From contig DJBY01000033.1 of NCBI GenBank assembly GCA_002430605.1, positions 1 to 35,615 of the forward strand: a stretch of 35,615 nt of DNA, read 5' to 3'. The notes under the pieces were generated by a model. It was not told the origin of the DNA. It worked only from the letters and a program-made list of their open reading frames with translations, and ran no database searches. The translations under genes were made by a program, and so were the position numbers. The stretch's first letter is position 1. The number at the start of each line of letters is the position of its first letter. Below, one piece after another: positions 27,207 to 35,615 of the stretch. The DNA is from Opitutia bacterium UBA5964. GTDB lineage: Bacteria; Verrucomicrobiota; Verrucomicrobiia; Opitutales; Coraliomargaritaceae.

Positions 27207-27587
27207 TTACTTTAATTCTACCTTAGCACCTGCAGCTTCGAGCTTCTTCTTGATCTCTTCTGCTTCGTCCTTAGTTGCGCCTTCCTTGACGGTCTTAGGT
27301 GCACCTTCTACGAGGTCCTTAGCTTCCTTCAGACCGAGGCCTGTGATAGCGCGGACTTCCTTAATCGAAGCGATCTTGTTCGCGCCAGCGGCTACGAAGA
27401 TGACGTCAAATTCGTCTTTTTCTTCAACAACTTCTGCAGCAGCGGCACCGCCAGCAGCAGCAACAGCGACAGGAGCAGCAGCGCTTACGCCCCACTTCTC
27501 TTCGAGTGTTTTAACGAGATCTGCCACTTCGAGCACTGTTTGTGCGGAGAGGAAATCGATTACTTGTTCTTTTGTGATATCTGCCAT
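27207..27587 (-). CDS. rplL: 50S ribosomal protein L7/L12
   Basis: A 126-residue stalk protein that recruits and activates translational GTPases, present in several copies per ribosome. The N-terminal dimerisation helices (1-35), the Ala/Gly hinge (36-52) and the globular C-terminal domain (about 58-126) with VRAITGLGLKEAKDLVEGAP (78-97) are complete. The start has one of the clearer Shine-Dalgarno sequences in the window (GAAAGG, about 9 nt upstream), and the mRNA just before it is highly structured, fitting the need for more L12 than L10. Confidence 0.98.
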   Translation of the reverse strand: MADITKEQVIDFLSAQTVLEVADLVKTLEEKWGVSAAAPVAVAAAGGAAAAEVVEEKDEFDVIFVAAGANKIASIKEVRAITGLGLKEAKDLVEGAPKTVKEGATKDEAEEIKKKLEAAGAKVELK

Positions 27588-27606
27588 GATGTTATACCTT
27601 TCAATT

Positions 27607-27656
27607 GGTTAGCATCCCAAGTGTTGGGATATTTAAGAGGGGAACTCCTCCTAACC
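27607..27656 (-). promoter_or_regulatory. predicted three-way RNA junction ahead of rplL
   Basis: On the minus strand an outer stem GGTTAG / CTAACC encloses two hairpins: a small one GAGG / CCTC with a 6-nt loop (27637-27650) and a perfect 7-bp one ATCCCAA / TTGGGAT with a 3-nt loop (27614-27630). The outer stem closes just before the rplL Shine-Dalgarno (GAAAGG). Such a junction in the rplJ-rplL spacer could control rplL translation or protect its mRNA. Pairing was found by eye. Confidence 0.5.
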
Positions 27657-27677
27657 GGATTATTTTGGTTATTTTAA

Positions 27678-27704
27678 GGCCGCCCACCCGAGGGATGGAC
27701 GACC
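27678..27704 (-). promoter_or_regulatory. long stable hairpin between rplJ and rplL
   Basis: The minus strand reads GGTCGTCCATCC, a 3-nt loop, then GGGTGGGCGGCC; these arms pair along 12 positions, counting three G-U pairs. The hairpin starts 17 nt after the rplJ stop codon and is followed by TTAAAATAACC, too poor in U to be a standard terminator. It may be an RNase III-type processing site or a stabilising end for the rplJ message. Confidence 0.6.
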
Positions 27705-27721
27705 AGAAATTGATTTGAGGA

Positions 27722-28237
27722 CTACTCGCCGTCTTTTTCGGCCTTGGCCTGGAGAACGTAGAGTAGGCTTTGCGGAACAGCGTTGAGGACTCGGACGAAT
27801 CCGGTCGCTGGCTGTGTAAGAAGTCCGAGGAGTTGAGCACGAAGCGCTTCGAGTCCTGGAAGACTCGCCAATACCGCGATCTCTTCCTTTGTCAGTGCCT
27901 TCTCGTTAAGGATGCCGGCTTTGACGTCGATCTTTTCCTTTTTCTTGAAGAACTCACCAATTATCTTAGCGACTCCAGATGGGTTATCACCACCGACGAT
28001 GATCGCATTTTGACCAGTCAAGTGCTCACTGAGATCAGGGAGTGCCTTGGCTGCGGCTGCGACACCGAAAATGCTGTTTTTAATAACGTGGAACTCAGCG
28101 TTGTGCACTGCTAGAGAGGCGCGTAGTTCTGCGATTTCCTCGACGGTAATACGCTCGTAATTAGCGAGGTAAACGTAATCGGACTTGTCGAGGTGATGGT
28201 TCACCTCTTCAACGAGATATTGTTTTTCTGGTCTCAT
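27722..28237 (-). CDS. rplJ: 50S ribosomal protein L10
   Basis: A 171-residue L10, the base of the stalk that carries the L7/L12 dimers and, with L12, usually represses its own operon. MRPEKQYLVEEVNHHLDKSD and VYLANYERITVEEIAELRAS at the N-terminus and the conserved NSIFGVAAAAKAL and GQNAIIVGGDNPSGVAKII blocks identify it; the C-terminal helix that binds L12 follows. The rplA-rplJ gap is only 16 nt, too short for the long leader used in E. coli autoregulation. The structured spacer to rplL may play that role instead. Confidence 0.97.
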   Translation of the reverse strand: MRPEKQYLVEEVNHHLDKSDYVYLANYERITVEEIAELRASLAVHNAEFHVIKNSIFGVAAAAKALPDLSEHLTGQNAIIVGGDNPSGVAKIIGEFFKKKEKIDVKAGILNEKALTKEEIAVLASLPGLEALRAQLLGLLTQPATGFVRVLNAVPQSLLYVLQAKAEKDGE

Positions 28238-28253
28238 GTGATGTCAGTCTCCC

Positions 28254-28958
28254 TTAGCTCTTGTTATAAGATGCGGCGTCAACGCCGATAGCTGGGCTCA
28301 TTGTCGAGCTCAATGCGAGCGTCTTGATGAACTTGCCAGAAGCGCCTTGAGGACGTGCGCCATTGAGGGCATTGATTGCCGCCTCAGCATTGTCCACGAT
28401 TTGCTCTGGTGTGAAGGAGCGCTTGCCCACGACGATGGCGACATTTGCAGTCTTATCCATCTTGAACTCAACGCGTCCAGCTTTCACGAGCTTGATGCCT
28501 TCAGCAACGTCGTCAGTCACGGTACCGGACTTTGGATTCGGCATGAGGCCACGAGGTCCAAGCACTCGAGCTACCTTACGGACGCTCTTCATGGCACTGG
28601 TCGTGGAGATCGCGACGTCGAAATCTGTCCATCCACCGAGTACCTTCTCGATAAGATCATCGAAGCCGGCTTCGTCTGCGCCTGCTGCAATCGCTTCTTC
28701 AGGATTTTCAGTGAACACGATAACGCGAACAGTCTTACCGCTACCGTGAGGAAGCTGGAGAGTGCCGCGCACCATTTGATCACTCTTGCGAGGATCGACC
28801 GTAAGATTAGCGTAGAGCTCAACGGTTTCGTCGAACTTCGCCTTCGGTAGTTTGTTTAGTAACGCAGACGCTTCTGCGACCGAATAGGTCTTCTCCAAGT
28901 CAACCATTTCGGCTGATTGGCGATAGCGCTTGCTTCCCTTAATTTGCTGGGTGGCCAT
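28254..28958 (-). CDS. rplA: 50S ribosomal protein L1
   Basis: A 234-residue L1, forming the mobile E-site stalk; in many bacteria it represses the rplK-rplA message. The hallmark VLGPRGLMPNPKSGTVTDD (132-150) is intact, as are VDPRKSDQMVRGTLQLPHGS (54-73) and the C-terminal RPQGASGKFIKTLALSSTMS. It lies 25 nt after rplK and 16 nt before rplJ. Confidence 0.98.
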   Translation of the reverse strand: MATQQIKGSKRYRQSAEMVDLEKTYSVAEASALLNKLPKAKFDETVELYANLTVDPRKSDQMVRGTLQLPHGSGKTVRVIVFTENPEEAIAAGADEAGFDDLIEKVLGGWTDFDVAISTTSAMKSVRKVARVLGPRGLMPNPKSGTVTDDVAEGIKLVKAGRVEFKMDKTANVAIVVGKRSFTPEQIVDNAEAAINALNGARPQGASGKFIKTLALSSTMSPAIGVDAASYNKS

Positions 28959-28983
28959 AGTAGTTATATTTAGTGGTTAAAAA

Positions 28984-29409
28984 TTAGCCCGCGACCTCAA
29001 GACCCATCGAACGGGCGGTGCCGGCGATGATCTTGAAAGCTGCGTCCTCGTTTTGTGCATTGAGGTCGTCTTTTTTGATCTCAATGATTTCGAGGATTTG
29101 CTTGCGTGTAACCGTCCCGACTTTGTCGCGGTTTGGTACACCCGATCCCTTTGCGATACCGGCAGCCTTCTTAAGAAGGACAGCTGCTGGTGGAGATTTC
29201 AGGATGAAACTGAAGGAGCGATCGGCGTAGACTGTGATGACAACAGGGAGGATCGTGCCCGCCTGGTCTTTAGTCTTCGCGTTATACTCCTTGCAGAAGC
29301 CCATGATGTTTACACCCTGCGCACCGAGAGCTGGACCAACCGGAGGGGCTGGGTTAGCTGCACCTGCTGGCAGTTGTAAGCGAATTTGTCCTATTACTTT
29401 TTTAGACAT
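28984..29409 (-). CDS. rplK: 50S ribosomal protein L11
   Basis: A 141-residue L11, base of the GTPase-associated centre and needed for RelA activation. The N-terminal proline-rich PAPPVGPALGAQGVNIMGFC (20-39), site of thiostrepton contact, and the rRNA-binding C-terminal half (GSGVPNRDKVGTVTRKQILE, GTARSMGLEV) are standard. It begins 5 nt after the nusG stop, suggesting coupled translation. Confidence 0.98.
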   Translation of the reverse strand: MSKKVIGQIRLQLPAGAANPAPPVGPALGAQGVNIMGFCKEYNAKTKDQAGTILPVVITVYADRSFSFILKSPPAAVLLKKAAGIAKGSGVPNRDKVGTVTRKQILEIIEIKKDDLNAQNEDAAFKIIAGTARSMGLEVAG

Positions 29410-29414
29410 GGCTG

Positions 29415-29987
<573 letters not shown>

Positions 29988-30048
29988 ATTTACGTCTGGA
30001 TCTTAAAAAAATTAATGGTGCCTGAAATCGATATTGATTGGCGACGTG

Positions 30049-30252
30049 CTACTGAACCCAAGAGGTTAGTAGATCGACACCATTCATGAGCGAAAAGTCG
30101 GTCAGTGCGATAAAGGAGCCAAGAATTGCAGTGGCGACAAGAACAACGATCGTCGAATCACGCAATTCAGTCTTGCTCGGCCAAGTGGCCTTTTTGAGCT
30201 CGGTCATCGTCTCCTTGTAGAAAAGACGAATGCTTGTGAATGGATTTTTCAT
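30049..30252 (-). CDS. secE: preprotein translocase subunit SecE
   Basis: A 67-residue short-type SecE, the clamp of the SecY channel. The conserved cytoplasmic helix ELKKATWPSKTELR (18-31) precedes a single membrane segment (about 34-56). The ATG at 30252 (MKNPFTSIRLFYKE) is chosen because the longer open frame, from 30294, would begin inside the tRNA-Trp gene. The start lies 12 nt after the tRNA CCA end (TTTTTACATCAA) and has no Shine-Dalgarno sequence. nusG follows, the usual pair. Confidence 0.93.
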   Translation of the reverse strand: MKNPFTSIRLFYKETMTELKKATWPSKTELRDSTIVVLVATAILGSFIALTDFSLMNGVDLLTSWVQ

Positions 30253-30264
30253 TTGATGTAAAAA

Positions 30265-30342
<78 letters not shown>

Positions 30343-30376
30343 GGTTTTTATCTATAGTCCTGTTTAAGACAGTAAA

Positions 30377-30403
30377 GCCGAGAGCCCGTTTAGAGCCCTC
30401 GGC
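30377..30403 (-). terminator. terminator hairpin after tuf
   Basis: An 11-bp stem (GCCGAGGGCTC with GGGCTCTCGGC, two G-U pairs, loop TAAAC) lies 26 nt after the tuf stop codon and is followed by TTTACTGTCTT. It likely ends the tRNA-Thr-tuf transcript before tRNA-Trp-secE. Confidence 0.75.
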
Positions 30404-30429
30404 AGAAACTGGAATCGATCTGGCTTAGA

Positions 30430-31620
<1,191 letters not shown>

Positions 31621-31664
31621 GATTGATGTGATTTAGTGTTAAGAGATTGTGATTATGTTTATAC

Positions 31665-31876
<212 letters not shown>

Positions 31877-32734
31877 TTATTTACAGGCATTTCGCCCGCT
31901 AAAAAGCCGCGAAAAGCCGTTTACCAGTAAATAGGTCATCGCAGCGATCAGAATTACAGACGGCCCGCTCGGCAGATCTAGCGAAAAGCTTAGCCCTAAG
32001 CCCACAAAAACGAAGGCAATATTGAGCAAGATCGCCACAACCAGCATGCGCCACAAGCTCCGCGCCCCGATTGCCGCAATCGCTGGCGGCAGCGTCAGAA
32101 GGGCGATCACAAGGACAATCCCCACAAACGAAACCATAATTACCACCGTCAGCGCGGTCAGCATCAACAGCAGCATATAGACCCAATCCGCACGCACCCC
32201 TCGAATCGAGGCATACTCGGCGTCAAAGCACACCGCAATGATCTGCCGGTGCCACACCCCGAGAATCCCTAGGATCAAGGCGCCGACGCCCCCCGCAATC
32301 CATAGATCCGACCTAGTCACCAGCAAGATATCACCAAAGAAATACGCCATCGGGTCCACATAGCCCGGCGTCCGCGCGATAAACAACAGCCCAACCGCCA
32401 TCCCCGTCACCCAAATCGAGCCAATCAGCGCATCTTCGCGCTGACGCGACCGCAACGACACCCAACCGATCAAGCCCGCAGCCATTAACGCCACCACCAG
32501 AGCCCCCAGCATCGGGTGCAACCAATCCCAGCCAAACACAGCACGACAATACAGCGCCACACCGATGCCACCGAGCGCCGAGTGCGCAATCGCCGCCGCT
32601 AAATAACTAATACGCCGCGCCACTACAAAGGTGCCCACCGCACCGAGCGGAATGCTACCAATCAGCCCCAAACACAGCGCATAGCGTAAAAATGCCAAAT
32701 CGGGGTCCAGCAATGCCTTAAAGAACTCAACCAT
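31877..32734 (-). CDS. znuB: metal (probably zinc) ABC transporter, membrane subunit
   Basis: A 285-residue permease of the ABC-3 family, with about eight hydrophobic segments; ARRISYLAAAIAHSALGGIG (about 39-58) is a family signature and the rest (LLLMLTALTVVIMVSFVGIVL) is typical. The ATG at 32734 (MVEFFKALLDPDLAFLRYAL) overlaps the end of znuC by 8 nt and has GGGGGG about 10 nt upstream; the frame is open 29 codons further but that part is not family-like. The gene ends beside a repeat-like sequence. Substrate could be zinc or manganese; the His-rich partners favour zinc. Confidence 0.9.
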   Translation of the reverse strand: MVEFFKALLDPDLAFLRYALCLGLIGSIPLGAVGTFVVARRISYLAAAIAHSALGGIGVALYCRAVFGWDWLHPMLGALVVALMAAGLIGWVSLRSRQREDALIGSIWVTGMAVGLLFIARTPGYVDPMAYFFGDILLVTRSDLWIAGGVGALILGILGVWHRQIIAVCFDAEYASIRGVRADWVYMLLLMLTALTVVIMVSFVGIVLVIALLTLPPAIAAIGARSLWRMLVVAILLNIAFVFVGLGLSFSLDLPSGPSVILIAAMTYLLVNGFSRLFSGRNACK

Positions 32735-33533
32735 GATGATGCCCCCCATGACTATCCAGATGCTCATGATCATGCTGCACCATGCGCACCTCAAAACCGT
32801 ACAGCTGGCGCAAGCGATCATCCGTCAACTCAGCCGTCGGATGCACATGCACACAGCGATTCACGCAGACCACCTTCGGCACCGAACGCGACACAAAAGC
32901 CAAATCGTGCGACACCGTCACCAGTGTCAAGTCCGCCTGCAGCGCCTTTAAGCTCTTAAGTAACCGCTCCTCCGCAGCCACATCGACATGCGCAGTCGGC
33001 TCATCCAGCAATAACACGTCCACATCGGCAGCTAACGCCCGCGCGATCAATACCGCTTGGCGCTGCCCGCCTGACAGCGCTGCAAACGAATCCTGCGCTC
33101 GAGCCGCCAAGCCCATCTGCTCCAGCGCCTCCAGCGCTCGCGACGTATCCCTGCGGCTAGCAAACCCAAAAGTGCTCCGCTCCAACCGCCCCATTAGCAC
33201 CACATCGAGCACCGAAACCGGAAACAGCGGGTCAAAATCAATATGCTGTGGCACATACCCGACCCGCGAACGCGAGCGTTTCGGCGAATCACCCAACAAG
33301 TGAACCTTTCCCTGATCTGGCTGCAATAAGCCCAGCATCAGCTTCAACAAAGTCGACTTCCCGCCACCATTGGGACCCACCACACAGACCGACTCGCCTT
33401 TATATATATCAAAGTCCGCATCCTCAACAACCAGCGAGCGGCCGTAGCTAAAAGAGACACCCTCAAAGCAAATCACCGGCTCCCCGGAATGATGCTCACA
33501 CCCACAAGTAGTATGCGTCTGACAATCACTCAT
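32727..33533 (-). CDS. znuC: metal (probably zinc) ABC transporter, ATP-binding subunit with metal-binding ends
   Basis: A 268-residue ATPase: Walker A GPNGGGKST (53-61), Q-loop YVPQ (93-96), signature LSGGQ (153-157), Walker B VLLLDE (173-178) and H209. Both ends carry likely metal ligands not found in most such ATPases: MSDCQTHTTCGCEHH (1-15) and QHDHEHLDSHGGHHHG (253-268). It overlaps znuA by 4 nt (ATGA) and znuB by 8 nt, so all three are co-translated. Confidence 0.93.
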   Translation of the reverse strand: MSDCQTHTTCGCEHHSGEPVICFEGVSFSYGRSLVVEDADFDIYKGESVCVVGPNGGGKSTLLKLMLGLLQPDQGKVHLLGDSPKRSRSRVGYVPQHIDFDPLFPVSVLDVVLMGRLERSTFGFASRRDTSRALEALEQMGLAARAQDSFAALSGGQRQAVLIARALAADVDVLLLDEPTAHVDVAAEERLLKSLKALQADLTLVTVSHDLAFVSRSVPKVVCVNRCVHVHPTAELTDDRLRQLYGFEVRMVQHDHEHLDSHGGHHHG

Positions 33534-34423
33534 CGCGCAAAGCCCCCTTCCAGCGCATTTGCGATCTCAGCCAGCCCCGCAATATAGTCAGTCGGCAACA
33601 GATTCACCTCGACCACTGGAACCCCCAGCGCATCCGCTAAAATCGTCGCCGTCGTGCGCCCAAACTCAGGCTGTGTAAAAATCGCCCCCACCTCCGCCGC
33701 ACGCGCCTGCACGATCAAATCCGCAACACGCCCGGCCGACGGCGCCGTGCCCGACTGCTCGATCGACAACTGCACCAGACCATAGCGCTCCGCGAAGTGC
33801 CCCAACGCCGGATGGTTAATAAAAAACGCACGCCCCGCATACGGGGATAACTGCGCCCGAATCGCCACGTCCAACGCAACCAGCTCTGCAATCAAAGCCT
33901 CCGCATTGCTCCGAAAGACATCCGCCGACTCAGGCTCCAGCTCAATCAAGGCATCGCGCATCTGCTCAACCACTTCAACCATCTGCACCGGATCGAGCCA
34001 AATATGCGGATCATTCTCGCCATGGTCGTGGCTGTGATCATGTCCGGCATACTCACACTGCTCCGCAATCTGCCCACCGGTCTGCTCGATCCGCACACCC
34101 GCCATCGACGACTGCATCCGCTTAAACAACGGCCCCTCGATCGGCATCCCGATGCCAAAATACACATCAGCCCGCGCCAACTGCGCTATCTGCGCAGCAC
34201 CCGGCGCATACATCTCAGGGCTCTGCCCAGGACGCACCAGCACCTCAGCCGACACTAAATCACCCCCGATTCGCTCGACGAAATATCTCTGCGGCTGCAC
34301 CGTGCTCCACACGGTAAGACCGCCACCCTCGGAACGCTTCTCCTGCCCACACGCAACACAAAGCAACGCAGCCACGACGGCGACGAGACCAAGAGAGAAA
34401 GATTTGCTCCACTGAATCTGCAT
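33530..34423 (-). CDS. znuA: metal (probably zinc) ABC transporter, substrate-binding lipoprotein
   Basis: A 297-residue cluster A-I (ZnuA/TroA) binding protein. The start MQIQWSKSFSLGLVAVVAAL and VACGQ suggest a signal peptide with lipidated C25, although position -3 is Cys and not Leu. Metal features: a His-rich loop GHDHSHDHGENDPHIW (127-142) and FINHPALGHF (201-210), with H140 and H204 as probable ligands. The first ligand, usually His in SPHxYEP, is Glu here (SPEMYAP, 69-74). The fourth ligand is probably in FTQPEFGR (249-256). First gene of the operon, with 199 nt upstream. Confidence 0.92.
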   Translation of the reverse strand: MQIQWSKSFSLGLVAVVAALLCVACGQEKRSEGGGLTVWSTVQPQRYFVERIGGDLVSAEVLVRPGQSPEMYAPGAAQIAQLARADVYFGIGMPIEGPLFKRMQSSMAGVRIEQTGGQIAEQCEYAGHDHSHDHGENDPHIWLDPVQMVEVVEQMRDALIELEPESADVFRSNAEALIAELVALDVAIRAQLSPYAGRAFFINHPALGHFAERYGLVQLSIEQSGTAPSAGRVADLIVQARAAEVGAIFTQPEFGRTTATILADALGVPVVEVNLLPTDYIAGLAEIANALEGGFAR

Positions 34424-34470
34424 AACAAATAAGAACCCGAACCATCACCCATGACACTCAAGCCCCCAGC

Positions 34471-34488
34471 GACAATAACAAAACTGTC
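34471..34488. promoter_or_regulatory. dyad-symmetric candidate operator upstream of znuA
   Basis: On the minus strand GACAGT, 6 nt, ATTGTC forms an imperfect dyad 48 nt before the znuA start. Its size suits a dimeric repressor such as Zur, Fur or MntR, but it does not match a consensus I can name with certainty. Confidence 0.3.
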
Positions 34489-34501
34489 AGCGCCAAGTCT
34501 T

Positions 34502-34515
34502 GCTAGCGTGCTAGC
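34502..34515. repeat. GCTAGC-GT-GCTAGC palindrome upstream of znuA
   Basis: Two copies of the self-complementary hexamer GCTAGC separated by 2 nt, so the sequence is both a direct and an inverted repeat, 79 nt before znuA. Possible second operator half; no function is shown. The rest of the lysC-znuA spacer (34424-34622) holds no gene and no clear terminator. Confidence 0.35.
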
Positions 34516-34622
34516 GCTGCATCAACAGCGAAATTACATACTGCCTAGGACCGGCTTCACCGATTCTCTACAAGGAGTCCACGCACCATTTGTAGCAAAA
34601 TCGGGAACCGCTTACAACCGCA

Positions 34623-35615
34623 CTACTGCCCCAACCCGAATGCAGCATGCACCACACGTGTCGCTAGTTCGGCATCCTTCGGATCGATGCCCACTGAAAT
34701 CTTTATCTCGGAGGTGCTGACCAGCTGAATATTAATACTCGCGCCAGCGAGTGCCTCGAAGAGCTGCGCTGCGACACCGGAGTGCGAGCGCATGCCGACG
34801 CCGACCACGGAGACCTTAGCAATATCGTTGGCTTCAAAAAGTTTGCCGCTGGCTTCGTCTGGGAATGATTCTTTCACGACCTTCTCGGCACGGTAAATAT
34901 CATCACGCGGCACGGTAAACGTCATGTTTGCCTTACCATCACGACCGATATTCTGCACGATCATGTCGACGCTGATATCTGCATCGGCCAAGGCCTTGAA
35001 GAGCTTCGCCGCGGTGCCGGGACGATCAGGCAAATCACTCGCAACGATTTTTGCCTGGTTTTTATCAAGTGCGACACCGCTCACAACGACGTCTTCCATA
35101 GAGGCTGCTTCTTCTTTCACGATAGTTCCTGGGTTGTTATTAAAACTGGAGCGGACTTCAAATATAACATTAAATTTTTGCGCAAACTCGACGGCGCGGT
35201 TTTGCATGACTTTCGATCCGCTGCTGGCGAGTTCGAGCATTTCCTCGTAGGAGATCTCGTCGAGCTTGGTCGCATTCGGGACGATACGCGGATCTGCCGT
35301 GTAAACCCCATCCACATCAGTGCAGATCTGGCAAAGGTCGGCCTTCAGCGCCGCCGCGATCGCAATCGCACTGAGATCGGAGCCACCACGTCCGAGCGTG
35401 GTGATCTGGCCATCAGGCGAATGGCCCTGGAAGCCGGCCAGAATCACGACCTTTCCCGCATCGAGTTGGGCTTGAATATCGCCACCAGAAATGCTGGTGA
35501 TACGCGCACGTGTGTGCTCCGGATTAGTCAAAATACCTGCCTGCGCTCCAGTGCGAGAAACCGCCGGCACACCTAAGGCATGCAGCGCCATAGCGGTTAG
35601 AGCGATCGTCTCTTG
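34623..35615 (-). CDS. lysC: aspartate kinase (5' end cut by window edge)
   Basis: 330 residues are visible and the frame stays open to the right edge (QETIALTAMALHALG reads through the ATG at 35591, so that is not the start; about 80 N-terminal residues, including the KFGGTS motif, are outside). Kinase-domain blocks: TLGRGGSDLSAIAIAAALKA and CTDVDGVYTADPRIV. Two C-terminal ACT domains, DLPDRPGTAAKLFKALADAD and VGVGMRSHSGVAAQLFEALA, bind lysine and/or threonine for feedback control. It phosphorylates aspartate in the pathway to lysine, threonine, methionine and diaminopimelate. It is not obviously linked to znuA. Confidence 0.95.
   Translation of the reverse strand, partial: QETIALTAMALHALGVPAVSRTGAQAGILTNPEHTRARITSISGGDIQAQLDAGKVVILAGFQGHSPDGQITTLGRGGSDLSAIAIAAALKADLCQICTDVDGVYTADPRIVPNATKLDEISYEEMLELASSGSKVMQNRAVEFAQKFNVIFEVRSSFNNNPGTIVKEEAASMEDVVVSGVALDKNQAKIVASDLPDRPGTAAKLFKALADADISVDMIVQNIGRDGKANMTFTVPRDDIYRAEKVVKESFPDEASGKLFEANDIAKVSVVGVGMRSHSGVAAQLFEALAGASINIQLVSTSEIKISVGIDPKDAELATRVVHAAFGLGQ

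Overview
The window is almost entirely one strand (minus) of the core translation/transcription superoperon of a bacterium. It reads 3' to 5' along the given coordinates: biologically the order is lysC (cut at the right edge), znuA-znuC-znuB, tRNA-Thr(GGT), tuf, tRNA-Trp(CCA), secE, nusG, rplK, rplA, rplJ, rplL, rpoB, rpoC, rpsL, rpsG, fusA, rpsJ, rplC, rplD, rplW, rplB, rpsS, an extra secreted-protein gene, rplV, rpsC, rplP, rpmC, rpsQ, rplN, rplX, rplE, rpsN, rpsH, rplF, rplR, rpsE, rplO, secY, map, rpsM, rpsK, rpsD, rpoA, rplQ (cut at the left edge). No mobile element, CRISPR array or rRNA was seen.

Likely source: a member of the PVC group, most probably Verrucomicrobiota (Opitutae-like). 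This is an inference from protein character, mainly the EF-Tu switch-I variant (which I recall, unverified, from planctomycetes and verrucomicrobia), and not from any search. G+C looks intermediate (about half).

Layout. 34623-35615: aspartokinase. 31877-34423: a tightly overlapped Zn/Mn-type ABC transporter operon with His-rich proteins. 30049-31739: tRNA-Thr-tuf, a terminator, then tRNA-Trp-secE. 18993-29987: nusG, rplKAJL and rpoBC, with strong RNA structures between rplJ and rplL and an attenuator between rplL and rpoB, ending in a terminator after rpoC. 15344-18808: the str operon (rpsL, rpsG, fusA, rpsJ), with tuf absent from its usual place and a terminator after rpsJ. 1-14825: S10, spc and alpha operons run together, lacking rpmD, adk, infA and rpmJ.

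Most notable points: (1) a small signal-peptide protein gene sits between rpsS and rplV, normally one of the most conserved gene pairs in bacteria, only 5 nt ahead of rplV; (2) RNA polymerase beta' has lost all four cysteines of its second zinc site, while S4 and S14 are also zinc-free forms and a zinc-type transporter lies next door; (3) EF-Tu has KTVTI where nearly all translational GTPases have RGITI, although EF-G in the same window is normal; (4) SecY has an extra C-terminal hydrophobic segment and S11 a long charged N-terminal extension; (5) the rplJ-rplL spacer folds on paper into a long hairpin plus a three-way junction just ahead of the rplL ribosome binding site; (6) secE begins only 12 nt after the tRNA-Trp CCA end.

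All functional calls come from reading motifs by eye; no alignment, folding program or database was available.
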